Shown one piece after another: positions 35,594 to 50,100 of a DNA stretch of 64,000 nt. Origin of the DNA: Oscarella lobularis (Eukaryota; Porifera; Homoscleromorpha; Homosclerophorida; Oscarellidae); NCBI RefSeq assembly GCF_947507565.1, contig NC_089177.1, forward strand, positions 372,001 through 436,000. The letters are read 5' to 3'. The translations under genes were made by a program, and so were the position numbers. Position 1 is the first letter of the stretch, and each line of letters begins with the position of its first letter. The notes under the pieces were generated by a model. That model made no database searches. It worked only from the letters and a program-made list of their open reading frames with translations, and was not told where the DNA came from.

Positions 35594-38500
35594 CTAGTGT
35601 CTGCGTTTCTTTGAGCGATTAAGTCTTACTTTGAAACGAGCTTGCTGCTTGCGTCCTATTTGTCCGCCGCGCTTCGCTGCCGTCATCAGTCCCTTGAACT
35701 GGCCGCTCAGCTTCGCTTTCTTTCGCCTATTCAATCGTCTGGCGTCGAGAGGCACGTACGCGTACGGATCCGCTTTGCCCGGTATTTTCACGTCGCCTCG
35801 CGCTTTCTAAAAGAACAGCTCTCGCGTGTTCTGCAGCAAGCGAAGGCACCTTTTACCTTGGCTTTGTATTCGGCGCCGTAGCTCACAGCCTTCTCCTTCG
35901 GTTTCGATTCGAGTTTTCTATGTATTCCTAGAGCTAGAGAAGAAAAACAACGCTCTTGTTCTCAGATGAAGTAGGCTTCGGTCAATCCAATCAAACCCGG
36001 TCGTTTCGCCGGAGACGAGTCGGCGTCCTCGTCGTTTTCGCTGTCCGAGGCAGCGTCCGTAGACAAGCGTTGTCTCTTCCTGTTGATTCTAGCCATCTGA
36101 AAAAGCAGAACATTTAAAACGTTTTGGGTTTTATTTTCATTTTCATTTTCACGCGCACCTTTTCATCTTCTTTCTTAGACTCTGCTCCTGTGCTCTCTTC
36201 GGAGACGATTATCTTTCCATCCTCTGCTATCGAAAAATCGTCGTCCACTTTTCGTGAGCGAGAACGTTCCCTGGGCTTTGATGCTTCAATCGAAAAACCT
36301 AAGTCTTTCTGCATTTTTTGACTATCGGTGCGTACTTACCTAACACTTTTTTCACTACTCCAGCATCAAGAAAGTCGACAGGCTCGTCTTCAGATTCCTT
36401 GATCCAAGCCTTTTTGAATCGTGCCTTCTTTGGGACCGCTTCCGAATCGTCGTCTTCGCTGCCCTCATCAGAGCTGTCCAGAAGAGTCTCGTACCTGTCA
36501 AATCGACCTGAGTAAGTCTGCAAACGTAAACTAGTCCCAAGAGCGTACTTTCGTTGTCTATCAAGTCCCTGAAACAAGAAAGTATATATCAGAAAAGTGC
36601 AAGTAAAAAAAGCCTTACTTCCGTATTAGCTTTTCCCTTTGATTTCAGCCTCTTGTTTCTTTCTGACGTTTTGCGAATATTTACTATGAGCTTTCGATGG
36701 CTTTCAGGCACCATTTTGTAGACCATTTCATATCTGGATAAAGAATGAGAGGTACTAAAATGCTTAGCTCCCAAGACAAACCCTAGTTTTCGTATCAATC
36801 TTTCAAACAAAAATTTGGACTTGGTTCTAAAGTGATACGACTTGTCTTTGCTCCAAGACACAATAGAGTCAATCTGAAAGCAACAAGTAGTCTTGAAAAC
36901 GAAATAAAAATATTTTACGTACCAAATCCTGAACGTGCGGCGCTAGATTCTCCACTTCCAGAACGTGCACTGTAACCTAGACACAAATTTAAAAACGCAA
37001 CCGTGTTTTGTCTATCAAAAAAAACCTTTAAAAATCCCAATGTCGACTTGACAACTTCTCTTGATTTAGACGTCAAGAAAACCTTCATAGCGTCCAGCAA
37101 TTTCTCCAAGAGCTCGTCACTTAGAACAGCTACGAAGAAATCATCTCCCCAAAATAAGACAACAAAACCCCGTCTCTCCTCACATTTGAATTCATACACA
37201 AGTCTTCCTAGAGCGAGTATCGTAGCGCTCAGCATGTGCGGCGAACTGGCAGCCAATCCGGCAAGAACCATGTGAAAATACTTGGTTACTGCCTCTTTGC
37301 TGTCGGTGCCAGACGACAGGATGGTGGCCAAATCAACCAAAAGCTGAAAGGCCGACGTTCTCGTGTCCTCGTTCACTTCCTTCGTACAGAGTATCACCTG
37401 AGACAAGAGACTTAATTAATTTTTCTCTGATTCCGTCGCTTGTAGTAAAGCTATTACCTCAGGAAGTATGGTAGTCAGGAAATCGTGCTTTTCAGTTAGT
37501 CTGGATGCTACGTGCGACAAACATTTCATTCTTATCTAAACGTGGAAAGAATTGAGAAACAGTCACGCGCAAGTCTCCCTCTTTTCTCACCCTCTTAGAC
37601 GCGGCTAGAGTAGCACTTGACGCATTTACGAGAGCGTCTCTGAGCGCATTGAGATGCGAGGCGACGAAACTTTTCTGACCGTCGCTTTCACAGTTGCAGA
37701 TCGCCTCGACGAGCTTATACGTTCTCTTCTGCAACGACGGGTTGCTCGTCTGAACAGACAAGGAGTCGTGAACTCCTCTTTGTTTTTATAAGAAATCGAC
37801 TTACAACTAGGAGGGGTTCAATCGCTTTGTACAGCATAATCAGTCCCTTTGAATCGATGAAGGGTACCATGGCAATAGCAAGATCCATGATAGACAATCT
37901 AAAGAAGCAATTATTATCATCTGATTAATTAATAGAAACTCTTTTTGTCACTTCGTCTCTACGCCACTTTCCGAAGAAACCAATTTTACTCCGACTTTTC
38001 CAAATAAGGAGTTTACCAGCTAAGAGGCGATATTATTTTTGCGCGAATTTGTCTGCTCTGATCTTAGACACCTTGGTGTCGGCTATTGACAAATAGTTTC
38101 CGATGCAAGTGAGAACAGCGACGTTTGAACTCTTTGACTTTTCCGTTTGAATGTTAAAAAGGATTGGAAGATAATTCTGAGCAAATCGCGCCAACTCGGC
38201 ACGATTTTTGTCTAAAGATCAAGAGCCATGGCCCATGAATGACTATGAGCCCGCCCACCCATCTACCGTTTTCTCTGTTCTTTTCAATGAGCAGCGAAAG
38301 AGAACGGCACATCAGCGTTCTCAAATCTGGCCTGTTTGACAGTGCAACCCCTAACACTTTGGCAATTCGTTTAAACGACTAAACGTAGAGGAAGATAAGT
38401 GACTCGATCTACTAAGGACCACTACTGAGAAAAATTACTTTAGCTAGATCGGTCGGACAGGTACAGAAACCAGGAAGAATAGCCCAGATCTAGCAACAAA

Positions 38501-41146
38501 AACTGCTACTACACACAGAAAAAACGTTTACTACCAGCACCTGCATCTGCAATTGCTCATATAGCTTAGCTTCCAACAGGTGCCCAGTTTCATTCAGCTG
38601 GGCCGCTAACAAATACGTAAATCCTCACACGAGACAAAAGAGATGTAAGACTGTGTCTTTACCTTTGTCTCTCAGTCTGGCTGCCAGTGGAAGTAAGACA
38701 TCAACAAAATATTCCAGCTCTGTGTGGTGAACGTGATTCTTCATCACAAGTAAAAGCCACGAGCGAGGAAACTCTTTCTGAACACTAAAAGAAAAAGAAA
38801 TATCACGAACAACGTCTAAATAGTTCTACAGCAAACCCTACTCCATTTCTTCAAATCCAAGCGGAACAGCTTCCAATACAACTCTTAAGTCAATGAAAAT
38901 CTTGAACGACTACTCGTTCTCGTTTCAGCGGTTTAGCTTACCTTGGGCCCATCGTTTCAAAGGCGGCCCCTACTGCAGCGCGAAGCTCGCTAACGAGAGA
39001 GAAACCAGGCGTTTCGTGAAGACTGCACAATGACTGAAGACTCTAAAGCAAGACTTCAATATGAAAACGTCGACGAGACCCGTTTTTCGTACCTTGGACT
39101 TTACAATTCTATAGCGAGGCTTTCCCATCACAAGAAGAGCTGTCCGCATGACGTCAAAAACTTTGTCCCAGGCAGACTGGTATCGGTATTTGAGGCTATT
39201 TTCAATAACACTACAATTTGCTTTATTAGTACCCCTTCATCTCGCCTTTTTTCATGGCATCTTACTTGAAAATTTTAGTAAGGTGCTCAAACGGTATAGC
39301 TCCACTGTCGATGTGCGGTTGAACGCAATTTTGAAGAAGACTCTGAAAAGAAAAGTAGACAGCATGTACCATTGACTATAGAGCTCACTTTCATAACGTC
39401 CGCCGCCGTCTCAATGGACTTGGAAAATGACGTAGACAAGTAGGACAAAGACTTGGAGAACAGAAGCGGCAAATGCGATATACAGAGAGAAGCGTTTTCC
39501 CTGAAATAATAAGTAAGTGTCACTAAATCAGCCTCTCTTTAATTAATCCGTCTACTTCTGAAGGCAAACGTGAGCCTTTTCCATCACGGACAACCAAACG
39601 CACGACGGCTCGTTGTCTTGAATGCTCGGCTGACAGTCGTGAAGTGCCTAGTGAGCATACGAACCGATATAAGAAAGAATCGAAATAAACGCTTTTGCTC
39701 TTTTGCACGTTGATTAGCTGCGCGTTGAGCTGGGCGGTCAGACTCGCCGGCGATTCCGTGAAAAGAGTCCTGAATACGTTCATGACGCTGTCGCTCAGAT
39801 GCTGCAACAAAGGCGGCAGAGCGACGTAAAAAAACGCCCCGCTTTCCTCTCGACCTTACCGCCTGTCCCTGAGTGAGAATCTTGAGGAGGTGTTCGCACG
39901 TCGACTTTAGATGCTATAACAGTGACAGATGATATATTAACTAAAGCAAAGATAATCGATTCTGGTCACTTTTGGAGAGAAGTGAATGATGAGCTGCTTG
40001 AGGAGAGCCAAGACGTGAAACAAGGTAACACTGCCACTGCTCTTTGTCTCCAGCAGGCGAACGCAGTAGTCGGCTGCTTCAGATGAAGGCACTTTCGTTG
40101 TCGACGCACTCTTTTCCACCACGTGACGACACACTTCGCTAGCAGCAGTCCTCACCTAATAGCAAAATCAAATATATATATAAAGATCAATTGTATGTAG
40201 AGACTTTAGGCTTTGTTGACGTTGAGTGCGATAGAACCGAGTGGAATATATGCACGGTAGACGGCTCGGTCCAGACGGCTTTCTCTTGAACAGCAAGAAG
40301 AGTTCCTAAGCATTTGATGATCTACAAAATCTCAAACTCAAAGACCATTTTTTTAGAATTTAATTAAATTTACCGATTTTGTAAGAGACGTCGACGAGTC
40401 AGGCGTGACTTTATCCAATAGTATTTTGCACGAGAGGGAGAACTTTGACTGCAATATTGCTTTGGGAATACTTGCAATGACAATGGTAAGGAGATACGCT
40501 AGAGCCGTGACCGTCTCATCGCCCTCAGCTGTTTCCAGAGCAGTCATCTAGTAGCAATAAGCGAAGATCGATTCCCCGGTGCATCAGTAAGGAGATTGCA
40601 CCTCACCAGTGACGCAAAGTATTCCCTTGGACTAAGCGTGCCCTTTTTGTCTCTGATGACCTAAAGCCATCCTCAAACGTTCTGTCTGAGCCATATCCTA
40701 GAACTCCAATCTTACTTCGGTCAAAGCAGCCAAAACAGCGCATATCTAGACAAGAAATAGAAGTGCGTGCAGGGATGAGCAAAACAACTTCTCCTTTCGC
40801 TCACCTCTCTGTGTATTGGCAAGGACGAACCCCACAGTCTTCGAATGCTCTCGAACGGCGTTCCATCGTAGGCGCCGCTCGCGAATTCCGTCTCGATCGT
40901 TCCCACGCTGACTATGCTCTTCGTTTCGAGCGATTCGGCGACGTTTTCGTCGTGTTCGGCCATCGCTTCGACCGTGAGATTTCCGCCGTCGCTTCTGCCT
41001 CCTTTCCTGGTGCGACGGGACGCCTCTTCGCGATGTTTTGTCGCTGATGGATTGCTCGCGGCGCTCTGGCCTTTGTTCCACTGCTTTGCGCGTTTGGATC
41101 GCTTTAGTTTTGCCATGCTGGGTGCTGGTGAGCCACGCGTGTTCAA
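35594..41146 (-). CDS. RRP12: RRP12-like ribosomal RNA processing protein (HEAT repeats)
   Basis: Nucleolar HEAT-repeat protein needed for maturation and export of pre-ribosomal subunits. The first exon (40758-41146) gives [23 protein letters not shown] followed by a GGNLTVEA motif, matching the RRP12 N-terminus. More than 20 short exons carry helical repeats, among them [16 protein letters not shown] (38300 region) and [24 protein letters not shown] (37330 region), both close to human RRP12. [20 protein letters not shown] and [16 protein letters not shown] are also present. An acidic stretch follows. The last exon ends [28 protein letters not shown], the highly conserved RRP12 tail, with the stop at 35594. 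The upstream ATG (41146) is preferred over the one at 41116 because the leader length then matches RRP12. The start is only 38 bp from the OPLAH stop. Confidence 0.9.
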
Positions 41147-41184
41147 TTTGTATTGCCCGGATGTTTTTTACCGCAAAAAAATTT

Positions 41185-44100
41185 TCAAGCCGATTCTTGC
41201 ATTCTTTTGTACTCGGCTACACTGCCACTTTGCATCGCCATCTGTCTGCTTCTCTTGCTAGGCGACGGATACTGGCAAAGTTCATCTTCTCGACCATATC
41301 CGCCACCACCGGGGGTCTTTAGTAAAAACGAATCCTAAAACAAAAATGTAAGGTTTTTATGTAGAACCCTTTTAACGTACGCCAGGAAAAAGTTGGGCTT
41401 TGCTCTTCGATCCCAGCCTTTCCTTTTGGCCGTCTTTTCGAATTATCCAATTCTCTCCTACACTACCAGGTTCTCCACCTACACAAGCGAAATTTAAAAA
41501 CCTATAAACGAGCACACAAAAAATTACCTACCGTGCATTCCATAGGGCTTATATTCGCCTCTTCTTTCCGACAAAATGCAAAGAGTCTGCGCTCGCCTGA
41601 AGATCATTTCCCGAACGACACCGTCACCTCCCCGATACTGACCACCGCCGCCCGAACCGTTGTTCAATTCAAAGCGTTTCAAGACTACAGGATACCGTTG
41701 CTCTAATATTTCCGGATCAGTAATTCTCGTATTGGTCATATGACAATGAACGCCACTCCGTCCGTGCCAGCTAGAACCCTAAATAAATTAAATTAATTAA
41801 ACTTGTTGTTCGACTTTTCATTGTCAACTTGCCGCTCCAGCTCCTCCGGCCACCGTTTCGTAGTATCCAAAAGATTCATCGCCGAAAGTCGTATTGTTCA
41901 TGCAACCCTTAGAAAAATTCCCCGTGAATGCCGTTCTAGTACTCTAGTGGTCGCTTCGTTTACCTGGGAAGCGGCACACGTTTCAAACGCTTTGAATATG
42001 ACGTCGACTATTCGCTGGGACGTGAGCACGTTTCCGCCGATGACGGCGGCCGTGTCCGACGGATCCAGCAGGCATCCTTCGGGAAGAATCGTCTTGATTG
42101 GACGAAGGCAGCCCTAGAAAAAAAAACCCGCTCTCGAAACGAGATAATGAGAAAAATGTCTTCTCGCGCCTGATTGAGTGGAACGTCGTAGCCGACCATG
42201 CATCGGAGACAGTAAATCATGGCGGAAAACGTGACCGCTCGAGGTGCGTTCCAGTTGCCCTGAACTTCTTTCCCGGTGTCGGTGAAGTCAAACAAAGCCG
42301 TTCCCTGCGTAACAAGACGACGGACGACTCAACAGACATTATTATTTATGGAAGAAAAGACTCACCTCCGATTCATCGATGGCAATCGTTAACGAAATCG
42401 GAGATCCGTCGTCCATGTGGTCTATGGCAGAAAGGGTTGTCGTTCCCGATCGAAGCTACAATGCACGAGGAAGGAACTGCAACTGCGTTTTCGATTGAGT
42501 ATCTACTGGAATGTACCTTTTCTTTGCTCGCGATTTTCTTCAGCATTTCTCGCACGGCTACTTCGGCATTGTCCTATATTAATAGGTTGGCTTTGGCTGA
42601 GCTAAAACCGCCGTTTTCGAGCAATACTTGAATGTGCTGCATGTAGGCTTGCACGACGTCTAAACCGTATTCTCCTATAAGCTCTTTAACAAGAGAAATT
42701 CCCTAAAATAAAGAACCGCGGGTGTCGACGATCCTATAGCGATTTCCTCTTTCTTGCTTTGTTATTCGCTGCCACTTGAGCTTTCAAATCGGAGAGATTG
42801 TCCTGAAGATTTCTCGTTCCACTACTATTCGGACGTTTGCCCGGTTCCATGAGCAACTCGGATACACCTGTAGAACGTAAGCCATCGCTAAACCATTTTT
42901 CCGCGCTCGTTTTCGTTGCCTGCTTCTTGGAATCGTCCACTATCAACCAGTTTAAACGACTTCACTGCCATTCCTTCTTCCCACAGTGCCGTTGAGTGCG
43001 GTGGCATAGAGCCTAATGCATGTAGTCTACCTTGCTATTAAGCTACAGCGCGTTCTTTAGTAAAACAAAACCTGGAGTCGTTCCTCCGATGTCGGCGTGG
43101 TGGCCGCGACAAGCGACAAAGAAGACAGGTTTTGAAACGTTTGGCCAAAATACCTTGAGTGCGAGACATTTATGGTTCGCTGTAAAGCGATGCTCTAAAC
43201 TAACTGGAGTGATGACGGTCAGGTCCGGCAAATGACTTCCACCGGCAGCGGGATGATTCGTCAGAATGACGTCGCCGTCGCGAATTTCTTCTTCGAAGTT
43301 TAGCAACTATAAAGATAACGATTTTCGTCATTTCAGTCACATATAAGAGGTGCGGGTCACCTGCCACTGAACCGCTTCCTGCATGGCACCCAAGTGAACG
43401 GGAATGTGCGGTGCATTGGCAACGAGGCCGCCATCGGCACCGAAAAGAGCGCAAGAAAAATCCAATCGTTCCTACATAACGTAGATCTTCTATCCCACTA
43501 AAATTGGTTCTGCGTTTACTCGCCTTGATATTGGTTGAAATTGACGTCCTACGAAGAACTCTAAAGCGGATATATTCAGTTACAAGAGCCCTAATTAGCG
43601 CTATCACGTACCTGCCCATTTGTTCTGCAATGCTCATGAAACGGTGAGAAAAGATGGACAACTATACACATACATTAAGAAGAAGACGAATGAGTGGCCT
43701 TCTTATACCTGAATAGTATCCAATTGACAATCGACCTTTTTCATCGACGTTTTCTCCACTCGAATTTCAACGCTGCCCGATTCGGTGATCGTGCTCTCGC
43801 ATCCAGGTTCTACTACAATGGTACTAGCACACAGAATCAGACTCTGAAACCGTTAATCAATAAAAAAAGACCTATTCTGTTCTATCAATATAGCTGGTCC
43901 AGATATGGTATGCCCAGCTCCCAACTGATCTAACGCGTAGACTTCAGTATCCCAGAATTTATTGTCAAAATAGCATGAAACGATCTGAAAGCAGTTGGGA
44001 GTAGGAGGTTACTCTGCTACTCTGTTATATATACCTTCTCCGCTTTTTGAGACTGAGGCTGTTTGGGTGCGGACGGAGATTTTGCAATGTGGCAACGACC

Positions 44101-47047
44101 CGTCGCTCGGACTCGAATATCGTCGACGTGAACAGATCTGCCGGTGAGTACAAATCCAAACTCCTGCCAATATCTAGATAGTCGTTATGAGGAAATCAAG
44201 CAGTCGGCAGGGTTGACTTACCTGTTGGTAAATGACGTCAAAAAATCGCCATATTTGCTCGTGGTTTTGGAGCTCGGAACGGGAGTACACATTAGAGCAC
44301 AGTCGGTGCCGTGATAGCGAAGATGAAGATAGGGAGTAGATACGATATCGTTTCTAAGAAAAGATATGGCTGGAACGAGTGCTAGATAGTTTTCCATCTG
44401 CTAAAGAACCCTTGAAATCCCTGCTTTTTCAACTTGCTGGCGGCTTTTTCAGTAAGAGCGTCAATTCTAGCATCAAGATAATCCAAAGACGCTTCTGTAG
44501 ATTTTTACAAATTAGACCCGTGTTGTCGTTATTCAAAACGTCCGCCAGTTACCTTCATACAATTTAGCACAAGGCTCCTGACACTCTTCAACGACATCGG
44601 CAAGAGCAAGACCATAAGCAGATAAAATACCGGCGTATCTACGCCGTACAAGCATAAGTGTATATAGCACTTTAGAACAGTTACTGTATGTGTGAGTGTG
44701 TGTGTGTGAGAAGATCATTTCTACGTAACCAAAACGTACCTGTGAACGTGCACGGTTTGCATGCCAAGACTTCTTGCTATAGCGCAGGCATGCTGGCCTC
44801 CGGCACCTCCGAAGCAAGCCAAAACGTGAGCAGATGTGTCATAGCCTTTTCCCTTAAAAAGCAAGGGTACTAAAGAAAGAGAAAATCTTTTATGGATACC
44901 TGCGTCAACGCTCTGATAGGTCTACACATGGTCTCATTTGCCACGTCGAGGAATCCCATTGCGACCTCTTCTCGGCTCATGTGACGCTTTTCTTCTTGGT
45001 CAGCAAGAAAAGTATTCACCTATGACCACCCCCAAAGCTCAGGCCAATGTTCGATTTGGTTAATATTATATCTAATTTACCTGAGCAGTCAATTCATCAA
45101 AGGCGGTTTCTGCGGCTTCTTTATCAAGTGGCTGATCTTCGTCAGGACCAAAGATACAAGGAAAATACCTTAGAAGAGTAAAAGCGCGCTGACTCAAAAA
45201 CGTTCAAACAAAAATGCACGCATACTCAGGAAGAAGTCTTCCAAGAACAAGGTTAGCATCCGTCACAGTAAGCGGCCCGCCTAAAGGAAATCAAATCAGA
45301 TTTAGGAGAAACTTTGGTCATTACCTTTTCTATAGCACACCGGGCCTGGATGAGCCCCAGCTGACTCTGGTCCAACGACGAAAAGGCCAGCGCGGAAAAA
45401 CAGCCGCGAACCGCCACCAGCCGCAACAGTATTAATATCGAGCTACATCGAACAGAGTATTGTGTACTAAAGTGCGGGGCTGCGTTGACGTGTCTCTACT
45501 TGGGGAGCTTGAATGCTCACTCCAGCCGTGGTCGTTTCAAAGACGTGCTCAAAATCACCGGCAAAACGGGAGACATCAGTGGACGTGCCTAGTGAGAAAT
45601 TGCATGGAAGAGTCAATTGATTGTCGGCGCGTAATTGCCTCCCATGTCAAATCCAATTGCAGGCTTTTTGTCTGTCTGGCTATTATAGGCTGTCATCGAA
45701 TAGCCAACCTAGAGCTCAAGGGAAGACGAGACTTTGGGGTATAGTTTGACTTACTACTCCGCCCGCTGGGCCCGAAAGTATTGCCCTCGATCCTGAAAAG
45801 CTAAAGAACGAGGCGATCGTAAAGAAATCGCTCATTTATGGGCACAATCATACTTTCCAACGCTCGTCAAACCTCCATCGGATTGCATAAAAAGAACTTG
45901 GGTATCCTTATTAAAGAAATACTTCGTCGGTCCAAAAGACAAAAAGGCGACGATACCTTTATAGACTCGTCGAATCCGTTTTGAAACCCGTCAATGTACT
46001 TACGAATGCACGGTGTTAGGTAGGCGTCGGCACAGGCTGCAGAAGAAAACGTCAAAAACCAGCAACAGGCTATTATCTTATGTACCTGTAAAACCTCGTG
46101 GAACAATTCGAACCATGGGCATCACTTCAGACGAGAGGGACACGTGTCGAAAACCCATTGAAATGGCCAACGTCGCTATTTCGTGCTCGTGACGCGTGAA
46201 CCTGTGAAAGAAAGAGGAATCAAAAGTACAGTCAAGCGAATAGAACAGTCCATACGTGTAGGAGTGCATTAGAACCACGGCCAGACTTTGGATACCAGAG
46301 TCCAAGCATTCCTACATTAGAAATCAATTTTGATGCCGGATCCAAGATGCAGATTAAATTACAGCAAGGTCTTGCTTGAGCTTTTCCAAGTTAAGCGACG
46401 TCATCACATTCACCTGTTGAAAAAGGACTTAGAAAGTCGCGTCTTTGCACTGCAGATTCAGAAGCACTTCTTCTCCGGTCACTCCTTCCTCCACCGCTTT
46501 CCCGTCCCAATCGAGTTGGCACTTGTCTTGAACGAGAACGACTCTTTCTTCGACTTCGACAACATTTTCGTATAAAACATCAGGACACACAATTTCCTGA
46601 GACGAATAACTATTGACTGATTGATTTGACTGGGTGGGCGTCTACTCTGCACCAGATCGAATATGTTGGGTCTCGCCTGATTGCCAATGTGCAACAGGTC
46701 TTTGAATCCCTTCGTTATGAACAACGCCATTCGTTCGCCTTTGCGTTCGAGAAGCGCGTTCGTTGCCACTGTCGTGCCCATTCGAATCCATTCGATTTGC
46801 GACGTGTCGAGCGGCTCTTCTTTCGGCATCGAGCGATCCAGGTCCTACAAAAAAGATTCTTCTACGCGTTCAAAGCTGGATTGTTTCGTCTGACTTCTTG
46901 CATGATGCGACGAATCGCTTCGCGCGGCGCGTCGACGTAATTCGACGGATCCTCCGAGAGGAGCTTCATTACGCGAACGCGTCCACTTGGACACTCGGCG
47001 TAGACGTCAGTGAACGTTCCTCCGCGATCAATTGCGAAGCGAAACAT
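41185..47047 (-). CDS. OPLAH: 5-oxoprolinase (ATP-hydrolysing), OPLAH
   Basis: Cytosolic enzyme of the gamma-glutamyl cycle that opens 5-oxo-L-proline to glutamate using ATP. The first exon starts [20 protein letters not shown], the classic N-terminus of the hydantoinase A half. [29 protein letters not shown] and RPNIFDL follow at 46580-46830. The hydantoinase B half is visible near 43050-43480 ([30 protein letters not shown]) and 41530-41740 ([19 protein letters not shown]). The last exon reads [10 protein letters not shown] and ends [13 protein letters not shown] with the stop at 41185-41187, matching the conserved OPLAH C-terminus. It has many short introns. An upstream in-frame extension exists, but [10 protein letters not shown] is the usual start. 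It is flanked tightly by LRRK (138 bp upstream) and RRP12 (38 bp downstream), all on the same strand. Confidence 0.92.
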
Positions 47048-47185
47048 GAAGGAATAGACTCGAACGCTGCCAATCACGTGACGATGGGTTAACGTTTCTA
47101 TCGCTGTTCCGTACAACAAAATAAACGTCAGCTACAAAAAGACATTTTAGAAATTAAGTACTTAGCAAAACTATTGTCTGTGAAA

Positions 47186-50100
47186 TTACGACGATCCATT
47201 GACCAGCTTCTGGTGATGCGCATTTCTCGCTTTTTGATATTCACGAAGAGACAGCTCTTGCTTATGAAAGTCTCGTTCCCAAACAAGCACTGCAGCAGAT
47301 TGATCCCCGCTTGGAACAGAAGGCCTTTTCCGAAATCCAAGGCAACCAGTCAGAACCAAATTAACAGGCCGAGCCATATCTTGCAAAAATATTTAATTAA
47401 TTAATATTAGCAATTCTGCCTGTTACCTTCAACTCTTCTAGAAACTTGAGCAATGCATCTCACAGGATGCGAGCTTCTTTGCACGACGAGCAGCGGTGTC
47501 AGCTTGATAGGGCAATAGAGCAGGAGGTGCCCAAAGCCCGTGCCCACCCACAGGCTCTCCCTCGCAATCAGCAGCATTGAAACGACACGACATGCCTTGT
47601 CAATCTGATAGTCATCTGGGTCGGGATAGCGAGCTCGAATTGCCTCGACACAATTGATTTCGCTGCGCAGTTTGTACTGAGTCGTATCCCAGCATCGAAG
47701 GCGAGGACTCTGCTTCGTCGCCGTCCACACTTGATTGCCACCCACGCAGACGTGCGACAAGTGATTGAGAAGCTGATCGTCGCTGCTCCTGCGAATATTA
47801 CAGTCCAGAGGAATGTCAGAGAAAGTCGAAAAAATATATTTACTCGTCGTTCGCTTTCCATCGCTTTTCTTCGTTTTTCATGTTGCCCTTTTGAGAAAAG
47901 ACGACCACTTCTTCGCCGTGGCAAAACCAGAAGCGTTTCGATCCGCTGCTGATTGACGTGACTGGATGAATTCCAATTCGAATATACTCAGTAGGACTTT
48001 CAACCTGATAACAAAAATGTTCAACGATCAGTACGGCAACGGATACAATAAGAAGAACCTTGAGGTAAAGACCAGTGGTATCAAACTTCGCCACGGTGCC
48101 ATTCCCCAAGCCAGCTAAAACGTAATCTTCGCTTTCGAGTTTAACAGTCCCTTGGCTACAAACACCATAAAGAGACTTCGCGCGACGCTTCTGCACTATA
48201 ACTACCTGGCGTAGTAATACAAGCAGAGGACGGCGTCATTCATGTGCACCACGTGTCCAGGCTTCACCTCCTCTTCATTCGTATCGAACACCCACAGTTT
48301 TCCCGACAGCGTTCCGGCGAGGATGAGAGAATCGCGTACAGCGAGCAGGCAACATATTCGCTTATCCTTCAAAGAAACGCTTCTCTTCGTCAGAGGACTG
48401 TTTCCGTGAATGCGTTCGATAAAAATCTTTGATTCCTGTCGAGATTCGGTTCCGCTTGCAACCCAGACTTCAAGGCCACGTGGTGAAGACTTTTCTTTTT
48501 GCTTACATTTCTAAAGAAGATGCGTTAAGCTTGATTAAAATTTTTCACAGAACATCGGCGTCTTACTCGAACAGCAATTGCTTCTAAATTCATTCTCGAT
48601 TCGATTGGAATCACTTCTCGCAGGCAAATGAACTCGGCCTTTGACAACCGACTTTTGATCTGTTCCGCCTAGATACGACAACGCATGCACGCCCGCTCTC
48701 TTCGACGTTGATTTCTTACCGTGGGTCGATCTTCTCGTCTGTCTTGAAGGCAATGATTAATCAGGTCCTGCATGTCGGGCCACGGAGAAGAGGCGCCGTT
48801 TTTTACTACGTTGCACACGTCGCTTTCCTAAGAGAATACTACATCGCACAGGGCAGCTACGTGATCAACTAGAGCACGCACGGGAATAGATACACTTCGC
48901 TGACATATGAGGTCATCGATGCGATTCGGCTGACTCGCCACGTCGTGGAACAATTTCTGTCCGTTGGTCACCAATTCAAAGAGAAACAGGCCGTAGGAAT
49001 AAATATCAGCCTAGGCGAGAAAACATCACAAGGATAGCAAAGACGCTTGCTGGTCTCACTTCGAGTCCGTACGACTGGCGTTTGATCACTTGGGGTGCTC
49101 GATGACTAGGAGTCCCTTTGCCTTCTGTAAGTCCAGCGGGAGGAACGAGACAAGCGATGCCAAAGTCCGTCAGTTTGACATTGACCTGAGAAAAAAATCG
49201 TCACACAGAATTGCGCTATAGTCGACTCCCAACTCACCGGTACTCCTGCCGAAAGAGCCTTCGAAAACAGCAACATGTTCCCCGGTTTCAAATCCCGATA
49301 GGCGATCCTAAGGCTGTGTAGAAAGGCGAGGCCCTCGACGACCTGCCAGGCGATTCGATGCTGCAGCATCCGCGGCAACTTGACCTTCTCTTCGAACACT
49401 TGATTCAAGGAGCCCTGAGGAGCCAATTCAATAACGACCAATCGATCGGGCCGAAGCGACACGCCAATTAGACCGATGATGCTCGGATGACGATGCTGAA
49501 GAACGGATATCTCCTGACGGAGTTGCTGGTGACAGGCGGCGACGCCGTGGGGCGAGCGAAAGACTTTGACGGCGACGTCTCTGCCTCGATAGTTTGCCTT
49601 GTAAACATCGCCGTATCCCCCGTGACCGAGAACGCACGACGGGCTGGAGTTGTAATCGAGATCGTCGATGTGAAAAGCCGGTTCTACGTCGCTGAGCACG
49701 ATGTCGGGAGCGAGTTGAGTGAGACGCACTGTGCCGCCGTGATTCGGGCACTGGACTTGATCTACTTCCGAAGAGGTCTCGATGAGGTTGCCAAGGTCGA
49801 AGTAGTGCACGTCTGATTCTGAAGAAAGAGAGAGAACTTTGCTATACATAAGACATATATTCTTGATTCTTACTCAGACAATTCGGACAGGGAATGCGTT
49901 TCTTGAGTAAAGCATTGCCGTGAATGTCCTGGCCTGTCAATCCTGGATACCATTCCTCGATAAGAGAGTCGATGTGATCGACGACTGTGCCTAGAATGCT
50001 AAAGAAAAATATCGCAAGAGTCGAATTGCGAGACTGAAATAAATTAATTTCGATACTTGCTGCCATAGCGGGTCATTGGAGTGACGACGTCGATATAATC

